A DNA stretch of 64,000 bases from Cytidiella melzeri (Eukaryota > Basidiomycota > Agaricomycetes > Polyporales > Irpicaceae), in the NCBI GenBank assembly GCA_022592445.1, contig JABYQR010000262.1:1-64000 (forward strand), in the 5' to 3' direction. The notes below the pieces were generated by a model that was not told the DNA's origin, did not search any database, and saw only the letters and a program-made list of their open reading frames with translations. This document shows, in pieces, positions 37,790 through 48,137 of the stretch. Every line of letters begins with the position of its first letter. Position 1 is the first letter of the stretch. Made by a program: the position numbers and the translations under genes.

Positions 37790-39280
37790 GGATGCTTCTT
37801 GAACCTGTACCACCACCACCAGGAAAATTCCCACGCTTCAGCATAACGCTGTCCTCGCCACCACTCCCCCTTCCCAGTCCCATTAATCGCTCGAGTTCCC
37901 CTTAATTACTATTCCACTCATCCTTATATACCTTAAATACGCGTTATCAACCCTTGTGTCCTTCAGAGCCTCGCTCCACGTGAATACAGCATGTCTGCCG
38001 ACCCTCCTGACGCAGACATGATTCCTCCTCCTCCGTCTCAGCAGTCCCTTGAGTACCTCACACAACCTCCTCCGGAGCACCAAGCTGAGTTTAATCAGCT
38101 GCCTCCCCCAGAACCTCTTCCTGTCACATACTTTAACCCATCCCAGACCACTCCGGTCAGCTACGCTTCGCAGGCCCCGCAGCCCGCACTTGTCCAGACG
38201 CAGCCGATCGACAAAGACGCAGACCTGTGGGGAGATGACATCTCTCCGGAGCTGCCCTGCAACGCCCACCTCCCTTGCGAAAGCGAGGACCAGATCATGG
38301 AATCCCTCCCTGCTTTTGCGGCTATGCTCTCCACCCTCGCTGCGTTCCTGACGGAGCCGTTAGTTATACACCGCATCCGAGAACTCTCCCGACAAACCAA
38401 GGCGTTCGACAACACAATAACGCCTATCTTCAACAACCTCCGAGGCCTCGTCAACCAGTGGAACAACACTGTGGATGACGAGCTCGCCATCCACCGCTCC
38501 ATCTCCGCCCCTTCTCTTCGCGGTGCTCCTTCCTCAGGCGCAGCACCTGCAACCTCTCACGTCCCACCCTCGCCTCCAGTGGTACGCTCAGCCCACGTGC
38601 TTGGCACTACTCAACAACCCTTCCGAGTTGGTGGAGTACCCACCCATCACACAGTCCAGAGCACCTTACCGTTTGCGCCAGCTGCCAAGCAGCCGCCTCC
38701 CATCCCCTTGGCCAATCGCCCCGCCCCCTCATACGCCCAGGCCGTTAAATCGCGCCCAGCCAACACCCTTCTGAATATCACTTCCGCCCTCGCCACCGCC
38801 ATGCCCAACGCGCCAGCTGAGGCGCTGCTCACCATGGCCACCAAGATGATTCCCGCGCCCAGTAATCGGGCTGTTCCTCGACACGCCCCGCGTAATGTGT
38901 CCAAGGTAATTACGGTAAAACCGTCTAGCGGCAATGTCTTGGTGTCCGAGATTCCTAATGGCCAACAGCTGCTTAGTGCCTTCTCTCTCGTATACGAGGA
39001 GGCTAAAATGGAGAATTGCATCCCTCAGGACGCTCCCAACATATTGTTTGTGCGGTGGCTCAACAACGCGCTGCACCTGCAGTTCCGTACTTCGCCGTGT
39101 GAAGGCACGGAAGCCGTCGTCGAGTCTTTCTGGGGCAAATGCCCTGGCCTGAACAGGGCAACCCCGGCATGTTCTAAATTCCGTTTCCGCAACGGTGTCC
39201 TATACCGTCGCGTCCCCTTCTCCAACCCGTCCAATGCCACTACTGACGAATCCATCCAGCAGATTAGGGAAGCGCTTCTC

Positions 39281-39972
39281 TGTAACAGTTAAGGTTACTA
39301 CTCACCAGGTAAGTTGATAAACTGAGGGGAGTTGATGGAGATAGAGAGTAAGAGGTGTGGTGAGCGAAGTACTGTGAGGTACTGAGTAGTCCTAGTTCAA
39401 CAGAGTGGATAAGACTGAGGGGATATGCCCTCAGGAGTGCCTCTATATATACATGAAGGGGAGGACCCCAGGTACTACCCTTAGACCCCTAATACCTACA
39501 TGAGTAAGCGAAGTAATCTACCTTACTAAGCATGCCCTATGCCCTAGTGGTGCCACTTCAATAATCAACCAATAGCAATTGTCCCCATGACCTGACCCCA
39601 TGACCCAGCTCCAAGGCTAGACTTGTTCTAGCTTGTTCTAAGACAAGGCTAGACTTTTCCAGAAGGTTCTATGGACTATGACATCATCTAATGGAATGTT
39701 CTATACTATGACATCATAGTTCCAGCAAGTTCCACAATGTTCCAGAGAGTTCTATCATGTGATACACAGATAAGGAAAGGAGCGCATCAGCGCATCAGAG
39801 ACAGGAGGCGCATCAGCGCATCAATTGATAGGCACTGAGAATAAGCGCCGGAATAGGCGCCTGATAAGCGCCAGATAAGCGCTGGATAAGCGCTTGACAA
39901 GCGCTTAAATATTCCCAATAATACCGTTGCCTGGTAAGGCAAGTCTTGTAGAAACATTGAAAATCTGTGACA
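39281..39972 (-). repeat. 3' LTR of the Gypsy element (left copy)
   Basis: 692 bp with near-perfect 8-bp inverted ends. Near the right side (39839-39907) is an array of imperfect AAGCGC/GCGCTT units. Two ATGACATCAT motifs lie about 30 bp apart near 39680-39715. The right copy (46887-47578) has T instead of C near 39850; no other difference was seen by eye. Confidence 0.93.
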
Positions 39973-39990
39973 TTACCCCCCCTTCTTGCT
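39973..39990 (-). other. Polypurine tract of the Gypsy element
   Basis: Directly inside the 3' LTR the minus strand reads CAAGAAGGGGGGGTAA, a purine-rich plus-strand primer site in the expected place for an LTR element transcribed leftwards. Confidence 0.75.
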
Positions 39991-40208
39991 TTGAACTCCG
40001 TGCAAAGAGTTTTGAACAAACACCTTGGTCATTGAGTCCACTTTTTCACCATTGTCAAGAGGGTGCCTAAGCAATTCCGAGTGACTCTAGCGGCTTCTAC
40101 CGACGCCCCTGACAGGGTTCACACCTCATTGGCTGATGGTAGTCTAGTCCGTACCCTCCTCGGTTGCGTCATTGGATCGTGGATGATCCTTGGTGTGTTG
40201 TTCGTGAC

Positions 40209-43200
40209 TTATACACAGTAAATCGTAGCTGAGCGTATAGCTTGGGGATGATTGTCGTAGAATTTCTTGATCGCTTCTTGAGCGTGCGTGATGTTTTCTA
40301 CAGGTTCCCACGTGTCGTCGTTCGGTCCGTAGCCTTTCCAGCGTATGTAATACTGAAGCTTTTTGGCACGACCTGTACGTCTTGACTTGAGAATCTTCTC
40401 GACTTCGTATTCTTCTTCTCTGTCGATGATATCTGGCGGAGGCATCTCCAGCTTTTGGCCTTCGAATTCAGGTTCGTTATACGGTACCAACTTGCTTGCA
40501 TGGAATACAGGGTGTATCCTTGGTGAACGTTCGGGCCATTCCAGTCTGAATGTGACCGGCGAGAGCTTTTCAGCAATCTTGAATGGGCCGTAGTACTTCG
40601 CTGACAGCTTATGTCCAGATTTTTGGTAGTCTCTCAGATCTAGCATGACCTGATCGCCTTCGTTGAAGGGGACCTTCTGGACGTGCTTGTCATAGTACCA
40701 CTTCATGCGTTCAGCCGCAAGTTGTAACGCCGCCTTAGCATGCTCTTGAGCTTGCAAGCGGTTCCACATGATGTCATTCATGTCAGACCTTTTCAGGTCC
40801 TTAGTGAGCGTTGGACCAGCTCTAGGGTGTCTGCCGTATTCGAGGTAGAAAGGCGAGTGCTTAGTTCCCTCGTGTGCTGCATTGTTGTATGCGAACTCAG
40901 CTGAACTGAGCAGTCTAGCCCAGTCGTCATGTAGTTGATCAACATAACAACGCAAGTACTGTTCGAGCGTTTGATTAACTCGTTCAGTTTGACCATCAGT
41001 CTGCGGATGATATGCAGTAGTCATTGTAGATTCTATCCCTAGCATTTTACACCATTCCTGGAATAAATCTGCTGCGAATTGTGGACCTCGGTCGGAAATG
41101 ATTTGCAAAGGTAACCTGTGAAGGGTCCAGACTCTCTCATAGAGTAGAGCTGCAAGGTCTTTTGCCGAGAACTCGTTTACGATAGGGAAGAAGTGCGCCC
41201 TTTTAGTCAGGCGGTCTACGACTACGCAGATAGCGTTGAAGCCATCAGACTCCGGTAACTGAGTAATCAAGTCGACAGTCATGATATCCCATGGTTTGGC
41301 CGGAACCGGATTAGGGATGAGTGGTCCATAAGGCTGTTGCGGATGAGTCTTCATCCGCTGACATGTGTCACAGCCTGTCACGTATTTCTTGACATCAGTG
41401 GTTAAACCTGGCCACCAGTAGTTTCTCGAGATCAGTTCGTACGTTTTCCATCTGCCAGGATGTCCGGCAGAAGGTAGATCGTGATGCATCTGGATGATTT
41501 GGCGTCTCAGATCTAATTTCTGATCTTTGGGGATGTAGACTTTTCCACGGTATAGGAGTAATCCGTTCTCAAAATTCCATTCCTCTAGTGATTTCTTGAG
41601 CTCCCTAGGACCAGAGTTAAGTAACTGCTGATAGTCCTTGGTAACTTTGTCGTTCATGAGTGCTTCCTTGACCCGTCTTAGGATTTCATCGTCGTTGATA
41701 GGCGAGTCATGAGAGTTTTCGATAGCAGAGATGGCAAAAAACTCGGGTTTAAGGAGAATTTTGTCCTCGTTATCGGAATTTACCCCCTCTTCATGATCTG
41801 GCCTCCTGGACAGAGGATCTGCGGTAAGCATGGTCTTTCCGGGTTTGTGCCGGAGCACGAAATTGAATCGCGTGAGGTATAACGCCCATCGCGCTTGTCT
41901 CCGAGTCAGCTTCTGGGCATTCCTGAAATATGTCAGGTTTTGGTGATCCGACCATATTTCTACGGTAATCGGATGTCCCTCCAGATGTTGACGATACTCT
42001 TCCAGGGCGCGGATAATAGCCAACAACTCTTTATCGTATATCTCATAATTACGTTCATGGATGTTGAGTGATTTAGAGTAGAAGGCTACTGGATGCCACA
42101 GCTTGTCAGCTGGGTCCAGTTGTGATAGTACCGCTCCTGTAGCAAAGTCGCTAGCGTCTGTTTCCAGACGGAAAGGGTTTTCGTCATCTGGTATCCTCAG
42201 AATGGGTGCTGACGTAAAAGCCTGTTTCAGACTTTGGAAGGCCTGTTCCTGAGTATCTTTCCAGATCCAGGGTTGGTCCTTCTTTGTAAGAATAGTGAGC
42301 GGTTTCGCATGTTTAGCAAAGTCCTTGATGAAACGCCTATAGAAGTTGGCGAAGCCTAAGAAGGCTTGGACTTGCTTAACCTTTTCAGGTCGCGGCCACT
42401 CAGTAACTCCAGTGAGTTTGGCTGGATCCATCTCGATATGTCCGTGAGAAATGATCATGCCTAGGTACTCAATGCGATCTTTTTCAAAAAAGCATTTTTC
42501 CGGTTTGGCAAATAGATTGTTCTCGCGTAGACGCTTGAGCACTTCCTGTGTGATACGACGGTTTTCCTTCTTGTCTTCAGTGAAGATGAGGATGTCGTCG
42601 AGATACACCATGACATGTCCTTCTAAGATCAAATCACTCAGAATTTCATTCATCATGGCTTGAAACGTTGCAGGTGCGTTGCTGAAACCAAAATACATCA
42701 CCTTGGCTTCGAAAAGGCCACGGTGTGTGATGAACGCCGTCTTCCATTCGTCACCCTTTCGGATGCGAACATTATTGTATCCCCATCTAAGATCAATCTT
42801 TGAGAAGACCTTAGCCTTGCTTAACGAATTGATTAAATCGTTGATGCGAGGTATGGGGTACCGGTTTTTCACCGTGATGTCGTTCAGTTTTTGGTAGTCT
42901 TGCACAAGGCGCAACGAGCCATCTTTCTTCTTGACGAAGAACACAGGTGCTGCAATTGGACTTTTCGATTTGCGGATGTAGCCTTTTCGGAGTTCCTCTT
43001 CGATCCATTGATCTAGAGAATTCTTTTCCATTGGAGACAGCGGGTATAGTTTAGCCGCTTTGGGAAGGGAGGCACCTTCCTCAAATTCGATCGCGTGATC
43101 ATACGGTTTGCGTAACGGCATGCGCTCTGATTTTTTCTTTGAAAAGACGTCACCAAATTCCCATAGATATTTTGGTACTAATGGTTTCCAATTGACGGAT

Positions 43201-43763
43201 TCTTGTTCGTCAAAGCCGTCTTCAAAGCCCTCATCTTCCTTTCCAGAAAGTTCAGCGATTATTTCTGCTATTTCTTGGTCTTCTGGATTGTCTAAGTCAA
43301 TCCAGTGGATGTGAGGGTTGTCCGGGTCGACATTTCCTATTCTGTCCAGGTTGTCTGACACTGAACGTCCCTTAGGTAACTCAAGTTCATCGATCTCTTC
43401 TTGAGTTACAGTGATGTTTTTACGAGCTCTTGGGGCACAGAGTTCAGGACATCTGGTAAATCTCCACTCGCCATTTGCCCAATCTATCTCCGGATTGTGG
43501 CGGCGTAAGAAGGTCATCCCGATAATCATTTGTTTACTACCGAGATCAGTGACGAGCATGTGTTGTCTTGCTCGGTGCAAACCTATTTCTAGGTATGCAC
43601 GTACTGAGTGAGTGATTTGACCATCTTTATTGGGAGTACCGTCGATGTTGATGACGTTAAACGGTGATGCCAGTTGATTTGTTACCAGATTGTTACTTTC
43701 AACCACTGACTTACTGATGAATGTGGTTGTGGCTCCTGAATCTACCAGAGCTTCAACCTGCAC
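40209..43763 (-). CDS. pol: Gypsy pol polyprotein with C-terminal chromodomain
   Basis: 1184 codons from the first alternative start (GTG); the frame is open upstream to 43859. The aspartic protease has VDSGATTTFIS. The reverse transcriptase has KIDLRWGYNNVRI and MVYLDDILIF. RNase H has ETDASDFATGAVLSQ, DKELLAIIRALEEYR and IWSDHQNLTYF. The integrase has the zinc-binding H-H-C-C module (HHDLPSAGH, CDTCQRMK) and the D-D-E core (TVDLITQLP, IISDRGPQF, GQTERVNQTLE). The chromodomain is at the end, with EVEKILKSRRTGRAKKLQYY and IRWKGYGPNDDTWEPVENI. The chromodomain defines a chromovirus that probably targets modified histones. No inactivating change is seen. There is no ATG at the natural N-terminus and no overlap with gag. 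Confidence 0.93.
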   Translation of the reverse strand: MQVEALVDSGATTTFISKSVVESNNLVTNQLASPFNVINIDGTPNKDGQITHSVRAYLEIGLHRARQHMLVTDLGSKQMIIGMTFLRRHNPEIDWANGEWRFTRCPELCAPRARKNITVTQEEIDELELPKGRSVSDNLDRIGNVDPDNPHIHWIDLDNPEDQEIAEIIAELSGKEDEGFEDGFDEQESVNWKPLVPKYLWEFGDVFSKKKSERMPLRKPYDHAIEFEEGASLPKAAKLYPLSPMEKNSLDQWIEEELRKGYIRKSKSPIAAPVFFVKKKDGSLRLVQDYQKLNDITVKNRYPIPRINDLINSLSKAKVFSKIDLRWGYNNVRIRKGDEWKTAFITHRGLFEAKVMYFGFSNAPATFQAMMNEILSDLILEGHVMVYLDDILIFTEDKKENRRITQEVLKRLRENNLFAKPEKCFFEKDRIEYLGMIISHGHIEMDPAKLTGVTEWPRPEKVKQVQAFLGFANFYRRFIKDFAKHAKPLTILTKKDQPWIWKDTQEQAFQSLKQAFTSAPILRIPDDENPFRLETDASDFATGAVLSQLDPADKLWHPVAFYSKSLNIHERNYEIYDKELLAIIRALEEYRQHLEGHPITVEIWSDHQNLTYFRNAQKLTRRQARWALYLTRFNFVLRHKPGKTMLTADPLSRRPDHEEGVNSDNEDKILLKPEFFAISAIENSHDSPINDDEILRRVKEALMNDKVTKDYQQLLNSGPRELKKSLEEWNFENGLLLYRGKVYIPKDQKLDLRRQIIQMHHDLPSAGHPGRWKTYELISRNYWWPGLTTDVKKYVTGCDTCQRMKTHPQQPYGPLIPNPVPAKPWDIMTVDLITQLPESDGFNAICVVVDRLTKRAHFFPIVNEFSAKDLAALLYERVWTLHRLPLQIISDRGPQFAADLFQEWCKMLGIESTMTTAYHPQTDGQTERVNQTLEQYLRCYVDQLHDDWARLLSSAEFAYNNAAHEGTKHSPFYLEYGRHPRAGPTLTKDLKRSDMNDIMWNRLQAQEHAKAALQLAAERMKWYYDKHVQKVPFNEGDQVMLDLRDYQKSGHKLSAKYYGPFKIAEKLSPVTFRLEWPERSPRIHPVFHASKLVPYNEPEFEGQKLEMPPPDIIDREEEYEVEKILKSRRTGRAKKLQYYIRWKGYGPNDDTWEPVENITHAQEAIKKFYDNHPQAIRSATIYCV

Positions 43764-43890
43764 TTTCTTTCCATATACCCAAATTGTAACCGGTAGAAAA
43801 AATGAATTCTTTGAACGCGCTACATTTTTGACAGTATCTACGGTACAAAGATGAGGGTATCAGGGCCTAAGCATTCATGTTCGCAGGGAG

Positions 43891-45381
43891 TCACATGACG
43901 CTTCGGAAAAAATCCTTGCCCTTGGTCGGCTTTTTCCCTTTACCCTTGTCAGGGGACGGGTGAGGAGTTGAAGGTTCATCATCTTCGGTTGGAACCTCCT
44001 CAATATGAGCCGCCAATTCAAGGCGCGCGGTATTTACGTTTTTTGTTTTAGACGACGAAGCCTTAGGGGCTTCGGCCTCGCTGTCCGTCCCAGAGTCCTC
44101 GGCATCTGCTGCCCGAATCTTCTTCGGTGCCGAAGACTTGCCATCCTTCTTCACTTCCTTCTTCTTATCGTCGGGCTTCTTCTTAAGGCCGTTGAGGTTA
44201 CATTCGTCTGTATTATGTCCTTTGGACTTGTGAATGTGACAGAACTTTTCCGACTTTTCAGTCGAGTTCACCTCTTTGCCCTTGCCCTTGTTCCGCTTCT
44301 CATTCTTCTTCTTCTTTTTGTCCGCTGCGTCCACCTCCATAGGAGTGGACGTATCCTTTTCCTTCGCAAAGATCTGGCCCTGTGCTTTCTCCGGATAGAC
44401 CTTCTTGTGGATGTCGAGCAAGAGGTCGAGGAACTGAGGCCAAGTTGTCGGAATTTGATTTTCATCTTTTCCGATCATAACGAGCCTCATATCCTTCTCG
44501 ATGTCGTGCTTGAGCTTGTGAATAAGCAAGTCGTCCTCGTATCCAGAAAGCCTGCCAAGCGTACGGAAGCGTTCCGCGTACTTGACGAAGTTCTTGTGTG
44601 CCAGATCTGTATTGTTGAACAAGGCATTGAGCTCCTTTCGAGCACCTTCCTTGTCGTCCCGTTGCCCGTATTGTACCTTGAGCTCGTTTTCGAACTCTTC
44701 CCACGTTCCGATCGTTTGACCCTTCGTGAGCTTCTTGATCCACGGCTCCATGTATTGAGCCGCCGCGCCTGAGAGCCGGTTCATCGCGACGGCAATACGT
44801 TGCCTGTCAGTAGCAACGTTCTCGTGGACAAGCCACAGAAAGATCTTGTTCAACCACTCGTTGAACTTGACCTTGCCGTCAGTGCCGTTGAATTCCGGAG
44901 GTTCGCCAATCTTGGGCTGGCGCGAAGATCCTCCTTGTCCTTGAGACAAGGGAAGCTGATTAATCTGGTTGACCACATTTGTGATCGTCGTTTTGACCAT
45001 ATCCAGGTCAGTGTCCATGCGCTGGACTTGGGTGTCAGCAGCGCACTGCGAATATAGGTCTTGAGCGACCTTATCCACATATTCCTGGAGGTTATCCTCC
45101 AGGAGCGACAGCTGGTTGTTCCAGATAAGAACCATCTGATTCATCATGTTATGGACTATGGCAGCAGTTGCTCCTCCTTCAACCGTACGAGTAAAAGCCC
45201 TTTGGGCCGTGTTCAGGTTGTGGAAAATATGCTGCTCAAAGTTTTCCACCGAAGGGTTGTAAACAATTGGCGTGATCTTGCCAAAAGTCACGGAGTGGGT
45301 GAGGTTAGAGGCAGCAGCAGGGGCAGCGTTGGATCCGGCGTTAGATTGAGAGGCCATTGCTTCTAATTTCTTAGTTAGCAA
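43891..45381 (-). CDS. gag: Gypsy gag (capsid/nucleocapsid)
   Basis: 496 codons. The central capsid region has FNEWLNKIFLWLVHENVATD, TWEEFENELKVQYGQRDD and NFVKYAERFRTLGRLSGYED, the usual Ty3 gag helices. A lysine-rich stretch follows, and then a single zinc knuckle CHIHKSKGHNTDEC, where the second Cys is His (C-x2-H-x4-H-x4-C). The C-terminus is charged and low in complexity (EDSGTDSEAEAPKASSS). It ends at 43891 in a different frame from pol. The pol frame opens only 28 bp downstream (below 43860), so an ordinary overlapping frameshift is not available. Confidence 0.88.
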   Translation of the reverse strand: MLTKKLEAMASQSNAGSNAAPAAASNLTHSVTFGKITPIVYNPSVENFEQHIFHNLNTAQRAFTRTVEGGATAAIVHNMMNQMVLIWNNQLSLLEDNLQEYVDKVAQDLYSQCAADTQVQRMDTDLDMVKTTITNVVNQINQLPLSQGQGGSSRQPKIGEPPEFNGTDGKVKFNEWLNKIFLWLVHENVATDRQRIAVAMNRLSGAAAQYMEPWIKKLTKGQTIGTWEEFENELKVQYGQRDDKEGARKELNALFNNTDLAHKNFVKYAERFRTLGRLSGYEDDLLIHKLKHDIEKDMRLVMIGKDENQIPTTWPQFLDLLLDIHKKVYPEKAQGQIFAKEKDTSTPMEVDAADKKKKKNEKRNKGKGKEVNSTEKSEKFCHIHKSKGHNTDECNLNGLKKKPDDKKKEVKKDGKSSAPKKIRAADAEDSGTDSEAEAPKASSSKTKNVNTARLELAAHIEEVPTEDDEPSTPHPSPDKGKGKKPTKGKDFFRSVM

Positions 45382-45526
45382 AGGATAAGCAAAATACTAT
45401 TTCTAGTATAAGAAGAAGAGAAACACCACTTTTCACACATTGAACTCTTGTCAGAGTTGTTTTCACACATTAAATCCTTTTCAGGAAGTTGTCACCAATA
45501 AAATGAGGCTTGTCAGCCCATACATT

Positions 45527-46471
45527 TTATTCCATTTCCGCGTATACAAAGGCGTTCATTTCGAACAGCCCTTCTAGTAGTTCTAAGATATAACCCCATC
45601 TCCGGTGTATGTCCACAAAACTAATTCTACCCAAACTTTTCAAGTCCTTTTTCAACATTCTCCATTCCCTATTCGACATCTTGTCCGTATGGTTCTCCTT
45701 GAACCACTGTTCTACCATGTAGACCCGACCGATCAGCAGCTGAACATTTTCGCGACGAGTGTTGAGCCGTGCATTGGAAGATTGGCCACCACTTGCGAAA
45801 GAGGCGTTCAGCTTGTTGAGCACAGGCTCAAGCCTTTGACAGGCTGCTGTGATCATGGGTTCGAACTCCTGTTGACGAAGCATAAGCTTCGTCTTACGGA
45901 AGTGGAGATTGGAGGGAAGAGGAGAGGGAGTGGGAATGTAAGCGCGTTGGTTGCGCTCTTTGATACGCTGAAGGAGAGTAAGCTTTTCAGCTTTCTCCTT
46001 CTCTTGCTTCTCGATACGATCAAGAAGACTTAGTTGAGACATGAGGTGGGAGACCTTTCTCATGCGGTCTTGGTCCTCCTCATGTTCAATGGTGGTGCGA
46101 GCCTGCTCTTCGAGGTCAATCCTCTTGATGAGAGGCTTGTTGTCAGGATACTTGAGCCGGCGAGGCTTGCCAGCATCCTTGAACTTGTCGAGTGTCTCCT
46201 TGGAGACGGTGAGACGTTCCTGAAGTCCGGTGACTTCATTACGGACAGGGATGGAGTAGGGGGCCTTGCGGCCAGACCTAGCAGCGATGAAGCGGGAAAT
46301 GGGCATGGTGACTGTGTGTGACAAAGTGTGATGAGCTTGACAGCTCAGTGATGTGCGGAACAAATCTCCATAAAGGAGAGGTCTTGTGTGTGCGTGGGGT
46401 AGTGCCGGCGTCGGCCTGGACTCTCTCTCCAGGTCCGGTGGTGTAAGGATCTCCGTCATGGTTCCACCCAT
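45527..46471 (-). CDS. Unidentified ORF between 5' LTR and gag of the Gypsy element
   Basis: Intact frame of 314 codons on the same strand as gag, ending 145 bp upstream of the gag start. The more likely start is the internal Met at 46306 (MPISRFIAARSGRKAPYS), giving about 259 residues. The protein is basic and strongly helical, with a charged coiled-coil-like segment (RIEKQEKEKAEKLTLLQRIK). The C-terminal block has MVEQWFKENHTDKMSNREWR and DIHRRWGYILELLEGLFEMN. I see no protease, RT, envelope or zinc motif and no signal peptide. It is unlike standard Gypsy proteins. It may be a captured host fragment or an accessory factor; no function is assigned. Confidence 0.75.
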   Translation of the reverse strand: MGGTMTEILTPPDLERESRPTPALPHAHTRPLLYGDLFRTSLSCQAHHTLSHTVTMPISRFIAARSGRKAPYSIPVRNEVTGLQERLTVSKETLDKFKDAGKPRRLKYPDNKPLIKRIDLEEQARTTIEHEEDQDRMRKVSHLMSQLSLLDRIEKQEKEKAEKLTLLQRIKERNQRAYIPTPSPLPSNLHFRKTKLMLRQQEFEPMITAACQRLEPVLNKLNASFASGGQSSNARLNTRRENVQLLIGRVYMVEQWFKENHTDKMSNREWRMLKKDLKSLGRISFVDIHRRWGYILELLEGLFEMNAFVYAEME

Positions 46472-46886
46472 GCGGCAAATGGTTGGCGGATCAGTATTAC
46501 ACTGACCCTAAGTCCGGCCAGAACAAGTTACCCGTCTACGTGCCTAGGCACTCATGGGTTTCTAGTCCTGTTGTCTAGCTCTTATAACGAGCTGCCTGAC
46601 ACCAGACTCCACTATTGCCTGTGGGGAGGCACACTTTCATCATGTTGGCATAATGCCAACCCCTGCTCTGATCAGCTCTAGGAGCGTCGGGCAAGAGGGT
46701 GATTCAAGTTGTGCACATCAAGGCAAAGCCTAGACATGACTACCACTTAAAGCCTATGGTCCGGCTACCTCTATTTCTAGAGGATTTGTAGAGGGGCCCA
46801 CGCACAGGCACAAGACCTAGAAGAAAGGGGAAAGAAACCTCCAGCACGTCCAGAGACGTGAGGGAGTAGGGGCAGTCTTATCCAAA
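46472..46886 (-). other. 5' leader of the Gypsy element with candidate primer-binding site
   Basis: Non-coding leader between the 5' LTR and the first ORF. Two bases inside the LTR the minus strand reads TGGATAAGACTGCC (about 46871-46884). It begins TGG, as expected for pairing with a tRNA CCA end. The matching tRNA was not identified. Confidence 0.5.
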
Positions 46887-47578
46887 TGTAACAGTTAAGG
46901 TTACTACTCACCAGGTAAGTTGATAAACTGAGGGGAGTTGATGGAGATAGAGAGTAAGAGGTGTGGTGAGCGAAGTACTGTGAGGTACTGAGTAGTCCTA
47001 GTTCAACAGAGTGGATAAGACTGAGGGGATATGCCCTCAGGAGTGCCTCTATATATACATGAAGGGGAGGACCCCAGGTACTACCCTTAGACCCCTAATA
47101 CCTACATGAGTAAGCGAAGTAATCTACCTTACTAAGCATGCCCTATGCCCTAGTGGTGCCACTTCAATAATCAACCAATAGCAATTGTCCCCATGACCTG
47201 ACCCCATGACCCAGCTCCAAGGCTAGACTTGTTCTAGCTTGTTCTAAGACAAGGCTAGACTTTTCCAGAAGGTTCTATGGACTATGACATCATCTAATGG
47301 AATGTTCTATACTATGACATCATAGTTCCAGCAAGTTCCACAATGTTCCAGAGAGTTCTATCATGTGATACACAGATAAGGAAAGGAGCGCATCAGCGCA
47401 TCAGAGACAGGAGGCGCATCAGCGCATCAATTGATAGGCACTGAGAATAAGCGCTGGAATAGGCGCCTGATAAGCGCCAGATAAGCGCTGGATAAGCGCT
47501 TGACAAGCGCTTAAATATTCCCAATAATACCGTTGCCTGGTAAGGCAAGTCTTGTAGAAACATTGAAAATCTGTGACA
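46887..47578 (-). repeat. 5' LTR of the Gypsy element (right copy)
   Basis: 692 bp, the same length as the left LTR and identical by eye except for one base. It acts as promoter-bearing LTR for the leftward transcript. TTCTC follows directly (47579-47583) as the target duplication. Confidence 0.93.
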
Positions 47579-48137
47579 TTCTCAGCCAATACGCCTGGGA
47601 AGGCATGACCATGATTGGCAACCCACGCGTTCAAATCTCTGAAGGGTCCACCTTCGGAACCGTCTTTGTGGACTTCTACGACAGTTCCACATCGCGATGC
47701 ATGCGCCAGATCATGCGCCAGATCGTTTACCTGAACGGCGGCACCTGTCGGGCTGTCCAGGCACACAACTTCAGGCCCGCGGCTCCTCGCTGTGCAATTT
47801 GCCAGCGATGGGGCCACCCTGCAGACATATGCCGTTCCCAGGTGGTACGGTGCCCCGTGTGCGCTCAGCCGCACGATGAGCGTGACCACGATCACATTGC
47901 GCCTCTCGCAGCCACCAAATGTTTCAACTGCGGTGAGTCCCACCGCTCAGATTCTCCTTACTGCTCATTCTTTCAGCATTGGCGGGACCGCGAGTGGATC
48001 CAATCCCACCAACCGGCCTCGCAACCCACACAACGCGCTTCACACACCGATTTCCGCCAAGTCAGCCGCGCTAAGCGGAACACTTGCATCGGCATGGGAC
48101 GCCAAGTTCCCAGCCTTCTCAGAACAGCTCAAACGTG

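Larger units (their letters stand above)
39281..47578 (-). mobile_element. Ty3/Gypsy chromovirus-type LTR retrotransposon, full length
   Basis: 8298-bp element on the minus strand with two 692-bp LTRs (TGTAACAG...CTGTGACA) and a 5-bp target duplication TTCTC (39276-39280 and 47579-47583). Internal order in the direction of transcription: leader, unidentified ORF, gag, pol (protease, RT, RNase H, integrase, chromodomain), polypurine tract. The LTRs look identical except at one position, so insertion is recent. All catalytic residues I checked in pol are intact. It sits inside ORF1 of a LINE. Confidence 0.95.

Noticed and set aside
43920..44770. 255-codon plus-strand frame opposite gag
   Set aside because: It is antisense to an intact gag with clear motifs and is explained by codon bias of the gag strand.
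47419..47943. Minus-strand ORF of 174 codons across the LTR border
   Set aside because: Half of it is LTR sequence and it is antisense to LINE ORF1, so it is a chance frame.
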